NCBI RefSeq assembly: GCF_000007305.1
Contig: NC_003413.1
Location: 248,001-312,000, forward strand
Reading direction: 5' to 3'
Source of the DNA: Pyrococcus furiosus DSM 3638
GTDB lineage: Archaea; Methanobacteriota_B; Thermococci; Thermococcales; Thermococcaceae
DNA length: 64,000 nt
Below the pieces are notes generated by a model. That model did not search any database, was not told the origin of the DNA, and saw only the letters and a list, made by a program, of their open reading frames with translations. Shown in pieces: positions 53,780 through 63,931 of the stretch (the first letter of the stretch is position 1; the number at the start of each line of letters is the position of its first letter). Made by a program: the position numbers and the translations under genes.

Positions 53780-54301
53780 TTATAACATTCCAAGCCTTTT
53801 CTTAGCTTCTTCGCTCATTCTATCAGGAGTCCATGGAGGATCAAAGGTAAGTTCAACCTCCACATCTCTTACTCCTGGGATTTCGAGTACTTTCTCCTCT
53901 ACAGCTCTAAGAAGCCAGAGAGTTAAAGGACACCCAGGAGTTGTCATTGTCATCTTTATATATACCGTTTTGTCAGGATTAATCTTTAGCTCATAAATTA
54001 ATCCAAGGTTTACAACATCCATCCCAATTTCTGGGTCGATAACCTCCTTTAGCTTTTCCAGAATCATTTCTTCAGTAATTTCAAGGTTCTCATCTTTGGT
54101 TTCTCTCACAAACCCAATTTCAACCTGCCTGATACCTTCTAACTCCCTAAGCTTGTTATATATCTCCAAAAGAGTGGCATCATCAATTTTCTCTTTAAAT
54201 CTTATTTTTATGACATCCCCTTCTATCTCTAAACTTTCTACAATGTTTTCTTTTCCTGTATTCTCCTTTATAATTCTCAAAACTTCTTCTCTGGTTACCA
54301 C
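53780..54301 (-). CDS. DUF59 (MIP18/PaaD-like) protein, probable Fe-S assembly factor
   Basis: A 173-residue protein with a complete DUF59 domain in its second half (ITEEMILEKLKEVIDPEIGMD, partly quoted, then VVNLGLIYELKI and TMTTPGCPLTLWLL), whose DPE and TPGCP motifs are typical of MIP18-like iron-sulphur assembly proteins. The first 80 residues look like a second, more diverged copy (VTREEVLRIIKENTGKEN, then IDDATLLEIYNKL). GTG at 54301 is chosen because GGGGGAAG is upstream at suitable spacing and a TATA-like GTTTAAATTTG is about 35 bases before; the frame extends 38 codons further as a hydrophobic but unsupported leader. Convergent with pyrolysin. Confidence 0.82.
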   Translation of the reverse strand: MVTREEVLRIIKENTGKENIVESLEIEGDVIKIRFKEKIDDATLLEIYNKLRELEGIRQVEIGFVRETKDENLEITEEMILEKLKEVIDPEIGMDVVNLGLIYELKINPDKTVYIKMTMTTPGCPLTLWLLRAVEEKVLEIPGVRDVEVELTFDPPWTPDRMSEEAKKRLGML

Positions 54302-54435
54302 AACTCTTCCCCCAGCAAAGGTTTTGTTAATCAAATTTAAACCTTTTGGGACAATTTTGTGTATTACGGGAATTTGAATATCTGACAACAAAATTAATAA
54401 TGTTAAGATGCACACACTTAAACGGGTGTATAAAA

Positions 54436-56310
54436 ATGATGAATGAGGCTCTTAAAAAATTGGAAGAATTGCTCGATAAAGACCAGTTTGAGAAAATTAA
54501 AGCAATTAACAATCCCTACCTACACTCATTTTTGGCTGAGTGGATACAGTGGCTAGAGCCAAGTAAGGTTTACGTTTGTACGGATAGCGAAGAAGATGAA
54601 GAATACGTTAGATGGAAGGCCTTGTATTATGGAGAAGAGAGAATGCTCGAAATGGTGAGGCATACTGTCCACTACGACAACTATTATGATCAAGCTAGGG
54701 ATAAACAAAATACAAAGCTTCTGGTTCCAAAAGGTACAAATTTGCCTTTCTTAAATACGATGGATAGGGAAGATGGGCTTAGGGAAATTAGAGAGATAAT
54801 GAAAGGTATAATGAGAGGAAAGGAGCTCTTTATAGGATTCTTTGTTCTAGGCCCCAAAAACTCAGTTTTTACTATTCCAGCTGTTCAGCTTACTGATTCT
54901 GCATATGTCATGCACTCAGAATTCCTCCTCTATAGAAAGGGGTATGAAGAATTCAAGAGGCTTGGTCCAACTAAGAACTTCCTAAAGTTTGTTCACTCTG
55001 CTGGCGAGCTGGATGAAAGGAAGACGAGCAAAAACCTTGACAAGAGGAGAATCTACATCGACTTAGTTGATGAGACAGTTTACTCAGCAAACACTCAATA
55101 TGGTGGAAATGTCATTGGCCTAAAAAAGTTGGCCTTCAGGCTAACCATCCAAAGGGCAGTTCGTGAGGGATGGCTAAGCGAGCACATGTTCCTCATGAGA
55201 GTTAATGGCCCGAATGGAAGGAAAACTTACTTCACTGGAGCCTATCCCAGCATGTGTGGAAAGACCTCAACGGCAATGATTCCCTGGGAGAACATAGTTG
55301 GCGATGACCTAGTATTCATAAAGAACTTGGATGGAGTTGCTAGGGCTGTAAACGTTGAGATTGGGGTATTCGGAATAATAGAGGGAATAAACCAGAAGGA
55401 TGATCCAATAATATGGCAAGTTCTACACTCCCCAGTTGAGATAATATTCTCTAACGTCCTCGTTAAGGATGGGAAGCCGTACTGGAATGGCATGGGGATA
55501 GAGATTCCTGATGAGGGAGAGAACCACAGCGGAAAGTGGTGGAGAGGAAAGAGAGACGCTGAAGGTAAGGAAATACCCCCAAGCCACAAGAATGCTCGCT
55601 TTACCGTAAGGCTTGAGGCTTTCCCCAACTTGGATAGGGAGGCATTGGAAAATCCATGTGGAGTTGAAGTTGGTGGGATGATATTTGGTGGAAGGGATCC
55701 AGATACATGGCCGCCGGTGAGGGAATCTTTCAATTGGGACCATGGGGTTATAACAATGGGTGCAGCTCTGGAGAGTGAAACAACCGCAGCAACCCTGGGT
55801 AAAGAAGGTGTAAGGGCTTTCAACCCAATGTCAATCCTTGACTTTCTCAGCGTTCACATAGGAGATTACTTGAGGAACTATTTGGAGTTTGGAAGGAAGC
55901 TCAAGAAGACACCAAAAATATTTGCAGTGAACTACTTCCTAAGGGAGAATGGCCAATGGCTCAATGAAAAGTTGGACAAGGCTGTGTGGCTTAAGTGGAT
56001 GGAGCTGAGGGTTCACAACGATGTTGGGGCTATTGAAACTCCTATAGGTTATATACCCAGGTACGAGGATTTAAAGGTGCTGTTTAGGCAGGTTCTCAAC
56101 AAAGATTATTCAAGGGAGGACTATGAAAAGCAGTTCAAGATAAGAGTCCCCGAGCTATTGGCTAAGATAGACAGGATATGGAAGATATATGAGCCCATTG
56201 ACAATATTCCCGAAGAACTGTTCCAGGAGCTGGAAAAGGAAAGGAAGAGGATTTTGGAGGCCAGAGAAAAATATGGTGATTACATAAGCCCGTTTGCATT
56301 AGAAAAATAA
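54436..56310 (+). CDS. pckG: Phosphoenolpyruvate carboxykinase (GTP)
   Basis: Converts oxaloacetate and GTP to phosphoenolpyruvate, CO2 and GDP at the entry to gluconeogenesis. The 624-residue protein has the GTP-type features: NTQYGGNVIGLKKLAFR near residue 220 (substrate site), FTGAYPSMCGKTSTAM near 270 with the P-loop and the hyper-reactive cysteine, VGDDLVFIKN near 290 with metal-binding Asp, and NHSGKWWRGKRDAEGKEIPP (partly conserved) near 370. The start is ATG 54436 or the adjacent ATG 54439; an upstream in-frame ATG at 54346 has no site and would overlap the promoter. Weak GGGTG before it. Convergent with valS, 4 bases apart. Confidence 0.95.
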   Translation: MMNEALKKLEELLDKDQFEKIKAINNPYLHSFLAEWIQWLEPSKVYVCTDSEEDEEYVRWKALYYGEERMLEMVRHTVHYDNYYDQARDKQNTKLLVPKGTNLPFLNTMDREDGLREIREIMKGIMRGKELFIGFFVLGPKNSVFTIPAVQLTDSAYVMHSEFLLYRKGYEEFKRLGPTKNFLKFVHSAGELDERKTSKNLDKRRIYIDLVDETVYSANTQYGGNVIGLKKLAFRLTIQRAVREGWLSEHMFLMRVNGPNGRKTYFTGAYPSMCGKTSTAMIPWENIVGDDLVFIKNLDGVARAVNVEIGVFGIIEGINQKDDPIIWQVLHSPVEIIFSNVLVKDGKPYWNGMGIEIPDEGENHSGKWWRGKRDAEGKEIPPSHKNARFTVRLEAFPNLDREALENPCGVEVGGMIFGGRDPDTWPPVRESFNWDHGVITMGAALESETTAATLGKEGVRAFNPMSILDFLSVHIGDYLRNYLEFGRKLKKTPKIFAVNYFLRENGQWLNEKLDKAVWLKWMELRVHNDVGAIETPIGYIPRYEDLKVLFRQVLNKDYSREDYEKQFKIRVPELLAKIDRIWKIYEPIDNIPEELFQELEKERKRILEAREKYGDYISPFALEK

Positions 56311-56314
56311 AGGT

Positions 56315-58990
56315 TCAGAAGAAGAGAATTGTTGCATCTCTAACAACGGCAGTTTCAACCTCTTCGCCCTCGCTGAATACTGCCTTCTTTATCTCTATGT
56401 CTTCTTTTTCTAGCACTACTTTTTGTCCCTCCACTTCAAACTCTACCTTTCCTTCTTCCTTGATCCTCCTCCCTATCTCTTCAGCGTTCTCTTGGAGGTG
56501 CTTCACAATCTTTGGAACTAGCTTGCCGTATCTGGGGCCAATTCTCTTATAGATTGGTTTTATTTCGACAACTTTCTCCTCCAACTGTGGTTCTCCCTTA
56601 ACTATTTCTAGCCTCTCGATGTTCATTGTTCCTGCTATGTCCTTCTCTATAACCTTTAGCATCTCGTAGCTGTCTGTTGCGTAAATTGCGACGTGCTTTA
56701 GCTTTGCATTCAATGGCATCCCGTGGGAGTTCTTGTACTTCCTCATTGCGCTTACAATTTCCCTTGCCAGTTCACCTATCTTTTCTGCCTCTTCATCAAT
56801 CCTGTCTTCTCTATACTCGGGCCATTGGAGTAAGTGGACGCTCTTTTCGCCGATCTTCTCCTTGAATATGTGATGGTAGAGTTCCTCAGTTATATGTGGA
56901 ACGAAGGGTGCTAGGAGAAGCATTATGTTGTAAAGTAACTCGTATAGAGCTACTTTTGCCTTGAGCTTGCTCTCCTCATCCTCTCCGTAAAGTCTATGCT
57001 TTATCATCTCTATGTAGTCATCTGCAACTTCATGCCAGATGAATGTCATCAGTTCCCTGGTGATTAAGTTGAACCTGTATTTCTCAAGCTCCTCTGTGGC
57101 GAACTTAATTATCCTGTGAAGCCTTGAAAGTATCCACCTGTCGAGGGGTTCGAGTTCAATATGTTTGTACTTTTCATAATCAAAGTCCTTTATGTGCCTC
57201 TCGGCAAAGCGATAGATGTTCCAGAGCTTTTGGAGGAATCTAAAGTTGTAATCTACGATTTCCCACTTGAATGGATGATCTTCTCCTGGTGGGGCCAGCG
57301 CTGTCCATAACCTAAGCGCATCGGCTCCATACTTGGGTATAACCTCTTCTGGAGAGACAACGTTGCCGTAACTCTTGCTCATCTTTCTTCCATCGGGCCC
57401 TGCGACCATTCCGTTTATCACGATATCATTCCATGGCTTTTCTCCTGTCAACATGTAAGTTCTGAATATCGTGTAGAAGGCCCATGTTCTTATTATGTCA
57501 GTTCCCTGGGGCCTCAGTGCAGTTGGGAAGTTGTGCTCGAACCACTTCTTTGCTTCTTCATCTCCCTTTATTGCCTCGTGCCATTTGGTAATTATTAGTG
57601 GAGTTATGCTCGAGTCAACCCAACAGTCGAGAACATCTGTCACTGGCTCTATCTCAGCCCCACAGACTGGACACTTCTCCACAGGTGGCTTATCGAACCT
57701 GGGATCTACGGGAAGGTCTTCTTCTCTAGCTGGAATTATGTGCCCATTCTTACAAATCCAGAATGGTATTGGTGTTCCAAATACTCTCTGCCTGCTGATC
57801 ACCCAGTCCCAGTCCATGCTCTCGGCCCAGTCCTTTAGCCTGAGGAACATGTCTTCTGGATACCAATTTATCTTCTTAGCAACCTCCACAATATCATCAG
57901 TGAACTCTCTCACCTTAATGAACCACTGTTTCTTGGGTAATAGTTCGATTGGAGCCATACACGAGCTTCTCTCGGTGTGCCTTAGTACTCTGTGAGTGAT
58001 CTTCTCCTTCTTGTAGAGTAATCCCATCTTTTCAAGATCTTCTGCAATCTTTTTTCTAGCCTCTTCTATCTTAAGTCCTGCATATGGTCCAGCATTCTCG
58101 TTCATTGTCCCATCTTCGTTTATGGCTATGATCACAGGCAAGTTGTAGCGCTTCTGCCATACGATATCTTGCTCATCACCATAAGTACAGTTATACACTG
58201 CTCCAGTTCCAAAGTTGGGATCTACGTCTTCATCAGCCAAGATTGGAACTTCTCTCTCATATATGGGGAGCTTGACCTTTTTTCCTACGAGGTGTTTGTA
58301 TCTTTCATCATCTGGATGGACAAAGACTGCCACACAGGCGGGCATCAATTCTGGTCTTGTTGTGGCTATTGGAATGTAGCCAGAGCCGTCTGCAAGAGGA
58401 AGCTTTATGTAATAAAGATAGCCTTCTTCCTCAACATAACCCACTTCAGCCTTAGCTAAACTTGTCCTACACCTGGGACACCAGTAGACGGGGTGTTCTT
58501 CCCTGTATATCAACCCTTTCTTGTAGAAGTCTAGGAGAGACTTCTGCACTGCAGCCTTGTACCAGTCGTCCATGGTGTGGTACTCGAGATCCCAGTCTGC
58601 TGAATAGCCTATTCTAATGAACTGTGCCCTCATCTTTTCTATTGCCTGCCATGTCCACTCTATACACTTCTTAAGAAATTCCTCTGGCTGGTCTTTTGAA
58701 ATACCGAACTCTTTCTCGACCTTAAGCTCTGTTGGTAGTCCATGGTTGTCGAATCCTTGTGGGAAGAGGACGTTGTATCCCCTCATTCTCTTGTACCTTG
58801 CTATTATGTCAATCCAAGTGTGGCTTAGAACGTGTCCCAGGTGGAGAGTTCCACTTGTGAATGGTGGAGGAGTGTCTATTGCATAGCTGGGCTTGTCGGG
58901 TTCGAGCTTGTACTTGTATATCTTTTCTTCGAGCCAATACTTCTGCCACTTGGGTTCAATCTCGTTCGGGTCGTAGTTTTTAGGTAGCAT
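56315..58990 (-). CDS. valS: Valine-tRNA ligase
   Basis: An 891-residue class I synthetase. Near the N terminus is TPPPFTSGTLHLGHVLSHTW with the HIGH equivalent HLGH at about residue 50. The editing domain includes TTRPELMPACVAVFVHPDD near 215. A zinc-binding pair of cysteine sets is visible at CPRC near 177 and as ICKNGHI...CPVCGAE near 425-450. The KMSKS loop is GRKMSKSYGNV near 540. The C-terminal end has the coiled arm (VVRDATILFF at the end). ATG at 58990 has GGGGGTTAGGCA upstream and a two-way TATA (GTTTATAC) about 40 bases away. All domains intact. Confidence 0.97.
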   Translation of the reverse strand: MLPKNYDPNEIEPKWQKYWLEEKIYKYKLEPDKPSYAIDTPPPFTSGTLHLGHVLSHTWIDIIARYKRMRGYNVLFPQGFDNHGLPTELKVEKEFGISKDQPEEFLKKCIEWTWQAIEKMRAQFIRIGYSADWDLEYHTMDDWYKAAVQKSLLDFYKKGLIYREEHPVYWCPRCRTSLAKAEVGYVEEEGYLYYIKLPLADGSGYIPIATTRPELMPACVAVFVHPDDERYKHLVGKKVKLPIYEREVPILADEDVDPNFGTGAVYNCTYGDEQDIVWQKRYNLPVIIAINEDGTMNENAGPYAGLKIEEARKKIAEDLEKMGLLYKKEKITHRVLRHTERSSCMAPIELLPKKQWFIKVREFTDDIVEVAKKINWYPEDMFLRLKDWAESMDWDWVISRQRVFGTPIPFWICKNGHIIPAREEDLPVDPRFDKPPVEKCPVCGAEIEPVTDVLDCWVDSSITPLIITKWHEAIKGDEEAKKWFEHNFPTALRPQGTDIIRTWAFYTIFRTYMLTGEKPWNDIVINGMVAGPDGRKMSKSYGNVVSPEEVIPKYGADALRLWTALAPPGEDHPFKWEIVDYNFRFLQKLWNIYRFAERHIKDFDYEKYKHIELEPLDRWILSRLHRIIKFATEELEKYRFNLITRELMTFIWHEVADDYIEMIKHRLYGEDEESKLKAKVALYELLYNIMLLLAPFVPHITEELYHHIFKEKIGEKSVHLLQWPEYREDRIDEEAEKIGELAREIVSAMRKYKNSHGMPLNAKLKHVAIYATDSYEMLKVIEKDIAGTMNIERLEIVKGEPQLEEKVVEIKPIYKRIGPRYGKLVPKIVKHLQENAEEIGRRIKEEGKVEFEVEGQKVVLEKEDIEIKKAVFSEGEEVETAVVRDATILFF

Positions 58991-59148
58991 TGCCTAACCC
59001 CCATGTGGTTTTTAAAGTGGAGAGAAAGTTTATACAAGAAGTAATAACTAACTCGGTGGTGTTTTTAAAGGTAGAAGGGAGTTCTTTTATGGAGGACGAT
59101 ATACACCACCAAAGCTTATAGATGCTTTTCAAATTTAAAAAGTTTGCT
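58991..59148. promoter_or_regulatory. valS promoter region with 8-bp inverted repeat
   Basis: GTTTATAC near 59030 is almost symmetric and can serve as TATA box for valS (leftward) and for a rightward transcript. GGTGGTGT (59055-59062) and ACACCACC (59103-59110) are perfect inverted arms around 40 bases. With the TATA 25 bases before the first arm, a short rightward RNA hairpin is possible. I see no credible gene here. Confidence 0.4.
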
Positions 59149-59949
59149 TTAGACTACGTAGTACTTTCCCAAGTGCTTGAGGAACTTGGAAACTTGCTTC
59201 AATTCCTCAAGTATTTCATCCTCTTCTTGTGTGTATTCATAGTCAATGTAAAATATGTAGTAGCCCAGATCTTTGAGGGATGGTCTGGATTCTATCCTCG
59301 TTAAGTTGACTCCTCTTTTTGCAAAAACTCCTAGGGCTCTATACAGTGCTCCTGGGACATTTTCTAGCTCTAAGAATATTGCACCTTTTTGAGGTGTTTT
59401 GTCTCCCAATGGATTTTCCATATCTTCCCGTCCAATAAGTATAAATCGTGTCTTATTGTTTGGATAATCTTGAATATCCTCTGCTAGAACCTTTAGACCA
59501 TATATCTCTGCTGCTTCCCTTGAACCTATTGCAGCTAGGGTGGGATCATTACTTTCTGCAACTATCTTTACCGCTTCTGCCGTGCTGTTGGTTTCTCTAA
59601 CCCCCCACCTCATCCTTTGAATGAACTCCCTGCATTGGGCTAAGGCTTGAGGATGGGAAAGTACAACTCTTATCTTGGAGAGATCATAACCTAAAAGAGC
59701 GTGTTTGATCTCTAGGCTAGTTTCTCCAAATATTTTGACTGGAAATCTTAACAAAAGGTCTAAGGTAAGTGTTACTGAACCCTCTATTGAGTTTTCCGTT
59801 GGGACTACTCCATAGTTCCCTCTCTCGACCTCTCTAAAAACCGAGTATATTGACTCTGCTGGGGTAATCTTTAGATTCGTAAGTTCTGCAAACTTCAGCG
59901 CAGCTTTTTCTGTATAGCTTCCTTCTGGTCCAAGGTAATAAATTTTCAT
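59149..59949 (-). CDS. pheA: Prephenate dehydratase
   Basis: Removes water and CO2 from prephenate to give phenylpyruvate, the precursor of phenylalanine. A 266-residue monofunctional enzyme. Seen: YYLGPEGSYTEKAALKFA at the start, VVPTENSIEGSVTLTLDLLL near residue 53 (partly quoted), the catalytic NKTRFILIGRED near 163 and the C-terminal ACT domain with GALYRALGVFAKRGVNLTRI and ESRPSLKDLGYYIFYID (allosteric phenylalanine site, ESRP motif). ATG at 59949. Leftward; separated from dys by about 40 bases and probably co-transcribed or overlapping its control region. Confidence 0.95.
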   Translation of the reverse strand: MKIYYLGPEGSYTEKAALKFAELTNLKITPAESIYSVFREVERGNYGVVPTENSIEGSVTLTLDLLLRFPVKIFGETSLEIKHALLGYDLSKIRVVLSHPQALAQCREFIQRMRWGVRETNSTAEAVKIVAESNDPTLAAIGSREAAEIYGLKVLAEDIQDYPNNKTRFILIGREDMENPLGDKTPQKGAIFLELENVPGALYRALGVFAKRGVNLTRIESRPSLKDLGYYIFYIDYEYTQEEDEILEELKQVSKFLKHLGKYYVV

Positions 59950-59988
59950 AACACTTTGAGCTTTTTTGATTGCTTTATAATCCCTTGG

Positions 59989-61014
<1,026 letters not shown>

Positions 61015-61971
61015 TTAAGTATTAAGTGTTTTTCTAAGGATGTTTATGAGTTTGTCATTCTCTTCTCTCCTTCTAACTGAAAACCTTATGTACCCAGGGA
61101 GTCCAAAGCTCTTGCAATCCCTTACAAGGATGCCATTCTCTTTTAGCTTTTCAATTATTCCTTCTCTGACCTTCATAATGAAGAAATTTGCATCGCTTTT
61201 AACTTTCAATTCTTTCTCAATCCTCTCCTTTTCTTTCCATATTAGGGGGAGGGTTTTTCTTAAGTGTTTGAAGTTATCTTTGAGTAAGAACTCTAAGAAG
61301 GCCACCCCAGTAGAGCCAATTGACCATGGCATTCTAACGCTCCTGAAAGCATCGACAAATCCAATAACATATCCAACCCTTACCCCTGGGAGCCCGTAGC
61401 TTTTGGTAAAAGTCCTTAGCCTGATTATGTTCTCTCCCTCTGGGCTTTCTGGTTTCTTAACAAAGTCTATGAAGGCTTCATCCAAGATCAAAATTGAGTT
61501 AGTGTCTTGAATGGCATCTAAAAGAGGTTTCATCTCTTTTTCTCGGTAGAACTTTCCATCTGGATTGTTTGGATTGCAGAAGAACACGAATGAATTTCTT
61601 TCAACAAATTCTGCTAACTTTCCTGGGTCATTGGGACCTTTGATCACCCTACCTCCGAACATGCGTGAGATCCTCTCGTATTCCCCATAGGTGTGCTTCG
61701 GGATTATTACTTTCCGACCCCTCATCCAAACTCCAAGCAGGTAAAGTGCCTCTGTTATTCCTGCAGTTATAGTTATTGGCTCCCCAATTAGATCTGAGAG
61801 TTCTTCCTCAAGCTTTTCATAGTAAGGATAGAAGGTGCTTATCTTTTTAGCCCTCTCAAACATTTCATCAGTCCATTCTGGTGGATAAGGATTTACAGAG
61901 GCCGAGAAGTCTATGTAGCCTTCTTCTCTGCTTCCTCCATGAGAGGTTTTGAAGTTTATTTGGTTAATCAT
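61015..61971 (-). CDS. cobD: L-threonine-O-3-phosphate decarboxylase-like aminotransferase
   Basis: A 318-residue PLP enzyme of the histidinol-phosphate aminotransferase fold. In cobamide synthesis CobD decarboxylates threonine phosphate to aminopropanol phosphate, the linker of the lower loop. Seen: YIDFSASVNPYPPEW near residue 19, FFCNPNNPDGKFY near 130, ILDEAFIDFV near 162 and the PLP lysine in TFTKSYGLPGVRVGYVIG near 185 to 202. The start overlaps the end of the cobZ-like gene in an ATGA fashion. The neighbours CobZ-like and CbiB support the CobD role over HisC, because the genome context is cobamide and not histidine. Symbol is the Salmonella name. Confidence 0.8.
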   Translation of the reverse strand: MINQINFKTSHGGSREEGYIDFSASVNPYPPEWTDEMFERAKKISTFYPYYEKLEEELSDLIGEPITITAGITEALYLLGVWMRGRKVIIPKHTYGEYERISRMFGGRVIKGPNDPGKLAEFVERNSFVFFCNPNNPDGKFYREKEMKPLLDAIQDTNSILILDEAFIDFVKKPESPEGENIIRLRTFTKSYGLPGVRVGYVIGFVDAFRSVRMPWSIGSTGVAFLEFLLKDNFKHLRKTLPLIWKEKERIEKELKVKSDANFFIMKVREGIIEKLKENGILVRDCKSFGLPGYIRFSVRRREENDKLINILRKTLNT

Positions 61972-62393
61972 AGATTCCCACCATTGCTATTTTTCTGCGG
62001 AATATGGAAAAGCAATGTCATGCATCCAGCTATAAATCCTCCAATTGCATCGTCCAGAAATGGAGGCAGTTCCCTTAATATCCCAGGCTTCTTCGTGTCA
62101 TAGTAGAAGAAATTGAAGAGAGCCATTTTTCCTCCTATGTATTCAGCTATATCAATCCCAATTAGCTCATCTGCAACTAGGTTCACTGGATCTCCTTCAA
62201 CGTTGAACTTCTCCTCCAGCATTAATGCGGCCATTAGAAGAGCTTGAACGTTGATATCCTCTAGATAGTGGAGCATCAATTCCCTTACCTTTTCTTTTAT
62301 GGCATCCCTCTTCTCCCCAATGTAAAGCTCTAGGGCCGTCTCAACCATCCTTTCGAGAGTTATGCCCCTTGACTCTAACATTTTTAATATCAT
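61968..62393 (-). CDS. CobZ-like alpha-ribazole-phosphate phosphatase (PgpA-related)
   Basis: A 141-residue protein of the PgpA-like fold. Its residues (ITLERMVETALELYIGEKRD, then NVQALLMAALMLEEKFN, ADELIGIDIAEYIGGKMALF and the acidic DDAIGGFIAGC) match archaeal CobZ, which in Methanosarcina removes phosphate from alpha-ribazole phosphate late in cobamide synthesis. The frame starts at 62393 and overlaps the end of the Dph6-like gene by 53 bases; later ATGs at 62381 and 62348 would shorten the overlap. Located between cobD-like and the ATPase gene, as expected for the pathway. A general PgpA-type lipid phosphatase is less likely from context. Confidence 0.75.
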   Translation of the reverse strand: MILKMLESRGITLERMVETALELYIGEKRDAIKEKVRELMLHYLEDINVQALLMAALMLEEKFNVEGDPVNLVADELIGIDIAEYIGGKMALFNFFYYDTKKPGILRELPPFLDDAIGGFIAGCMTLLFHIPQKNSNGGNL

Positions 62394-63036
62394 TCCCCAC
62401 CACCCTAAACCTCATCCACCAGTACCTTTCACTCTCTTCTACGGAGATTTTTTCCAAAGTGAACTCATCCTTAAAGAGAGGACTTGAAAGTGTTATAGTG
62501 TGGAACTCTCCCCCTTCTCCTAGTGGATCAATTGTGGGGTTTTCATAAATAAAAATTTCAATATCCCTCGTTGAGGAAAAAGTGTAACCCAACCACGTCT
62601 TTTCCAGCTTATTCTTGTCCACGGCAATAATAGAATATTTAAACCCAGCATTTAGCATTTCCTTGGCGAGCTCAAGCGTATTTTTACCCCAGAGAGGCTC
62701 AAAACTCTTTATCCCAGCTTTTTCAGCGAGGAGGTTTATCCACTTTAGATGATCTTCCAGAAACACATCTCCAGCTATTATATAATCAACGTCAAGAGAA
62801 CTTATAAACTCTGCCAGAGCTTTGCTTCCATATTTCATGTCAAAAGTTAGGAGTTTCTTCCCCATGTTCTCCGCAAGAGCCTTTAAACTGCTTAAGTTCT
62901 CCCAGTGGGGAGAGAGGCCTATGCTAGTCTTGAGAGTGAGTAAATAGGGAACTTCAATTCCTTCCTTCTCTGCAAGATATAAAGCGTAGAGCCCATCTTT
63001 TCCACCTGAGAAAAAGGCTACTCCTCTTTCCCTCAT
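62341..63036 (-). CDS. Dph6-family (diphthine-ammonia ligase-like) ATP-binding protein in the cobamide operon
   Basis: A 231-residue PP-loop ATPase. The N terminus has the PP-loop FFSGGKDGLYALYLA, then VPYLLTLKTSIGLSPHW, VDYIIAGDVFLEDHLKW near residue 85 and ENPTIDPLGEGGEFHTITL near 160, all typical of ATP_bind_4 / Dph6 proteins that form amides from carboxylates and ammonia through adenylate. The gene lies between cbiB and the cobZ-like gene, so a role in cobamide processing (amidation or a corrinoid side chain) is possible instead of diphthamide synthesis. The ATG at 63036 is 4 bases from the cbiB stop. Function in this context is not known to me. Confidence 0.75.
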   Translation of the reverse strand: MRERGVAFFSGGKDGLYALYLAEKEGIEVPYLLTLKTSIGLSPHWENLSSLKALAENMGKKLLTFDMKYGSKALAEFISSLDVDYIIAGDVFLEDHLKWINLLAEKAGIKSFEPLWGKNTLELAKEMLNAGFKYSIIAVDKNKLEKTWLGYTFSSTRDIEIFIYENPTIDPLGEGGEFHTITLSSPLFKDEFTLEKISVEESERYWWMRFRVVGNDIKNVRVKGHNSRKDG

Positions 63037-63039
63037 TTT

Positions 63040-63897
63040 CTACCCTCCATAAAGTATGATGGCCACAATCAGGAGGAATTCCACCACAATAATCCAGTAC
63101 ACCTTTAGAGCCCTCTTTATGTCTTCGTTTTCTGGCCTTCTCCCAGGGAACTTATAATAGTTGGGCTTTTCGAGCCAAACTCCGAGCACGGCGCTCATGG
63201 CTGCTATTGGTTTATCAGAATTTATCTTGTACTTTGCCATCCTATAGTATCTGATAACTTTTCTTCCACCCAGGGAGAGGAAGAGAAGCACCGTTATTCG
63301 GGCTGGAACGAAGTTCAGGAGATCATCGAGCCTAGCCGCGAACTTTCCAAAGTACTCGTACTTCTCGTTCCTATACCCTATCATGGCATCCAACGTGTTT
63401 ACGGCCCTATACACAACGGCCCCAGGGAGGCCAAAGATTAGGTAGTAGAAGAGAGGAGCTATCACCGAATCGTTTATGTTCTCTGATAAGCTCTCTATTG
63501 CTGCAGAATTCAAGTGAGGCTCGTCAAGAGACTTTGTATCTCTGCTCACTATCATTGAAACCGCTCTTCTTTTCTCTTCTAGATCGGGAGTTATTGTTCT
63601 TTTTACGTGGTCGTGGAGGCTTCTTATTGCAAAGGAAGACTTTAGGAGGTATATTGAGAGAATTAAGTTGAAAGGATTTGGAAGAAAGTTGGGAAGGTGG
63701 GAGAGGATAAAGGCCAATCCGATAACAACTAAAGAAGAAATAGCCCCAACCAGAAAATCAAGATAAGGGGATCTTCTTCTATATTTATTATCGAAGAACT
63801 CTATAACTTTACCGAATCCCACAACTGGGTGGATTATGGCTGGAGGCTCTCCAAACATTAGGTCGATTAAGAGGGCTATTGGAAGGGTCATGTCCAT
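63040..63897 (-). CDS. cbiB: Cobalamin biosynthesis protein CbiB (adenosylcobinamide-phosphate synthase)
   Basis: Attaches aminopropanol phosphate to adenosylcobyric acid to make cobinamide phosphate. The 286-residue membrane protein has about four or five hydrophobic segments. Family marks: [21 protein letters not shown] near residue 10-30 (in part), [20 protein letters not shown] near 110-130, [20 protein letters not shown] near 133 and [18 protein letters not shown] near 165. ATG at 63897 is chosen: a TATA-like TTTTATAAC about 30 bases upstream gives a nearly leaderless mRNA; the open frame reaches 63918 only through a TTG. First gene of the cobamide operon reading left to the cobD-like gene. 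Confidence 0.9.
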   Translation of the reverse strand: MDMTLPIALLIDLMFGEPPAIIHPVVGFGKVIEFFDNKYRRRSPYLDFLVGAISSLVVIGLAFILSHLPNFLPNPFNLILSIYLLKSSFAIRSLHDHVKRTITPDLEEKRRAVSMIVSRDTKSLDEPHLNSAAIESLSENINDSVIAPLFYYLIFGLPGAVVYRAVNTLDAMIGYRNEKYEYFGKFAARLDDLLNFVPARITVLLFLSLGGRKVIRYYRMAKYKINSDKPIAAMSAVLGVWLEKPNYYKFPGRRPENEDIKRALKVYWIIVVEFLLIVAIILYGG

Positions 63898-63931
63898 AGT
63901 TGGATATTTTATCCGCAAGTTATAAAAGTTT

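Noticed and set aside
54302-54415. 38-codon N-terminal extension of the DUF59 protein, resembling a signal peptide
   Set aside because: It crosses the TATA-like sequence; the GTG at 54301 has GGGGGAAG upstream and family members are cytosolic.
55242-55823. 193-codon minus-strand frame opposite the PEP carboxykinase gene
   Set aside because: Shadow frame without start signal or homology.
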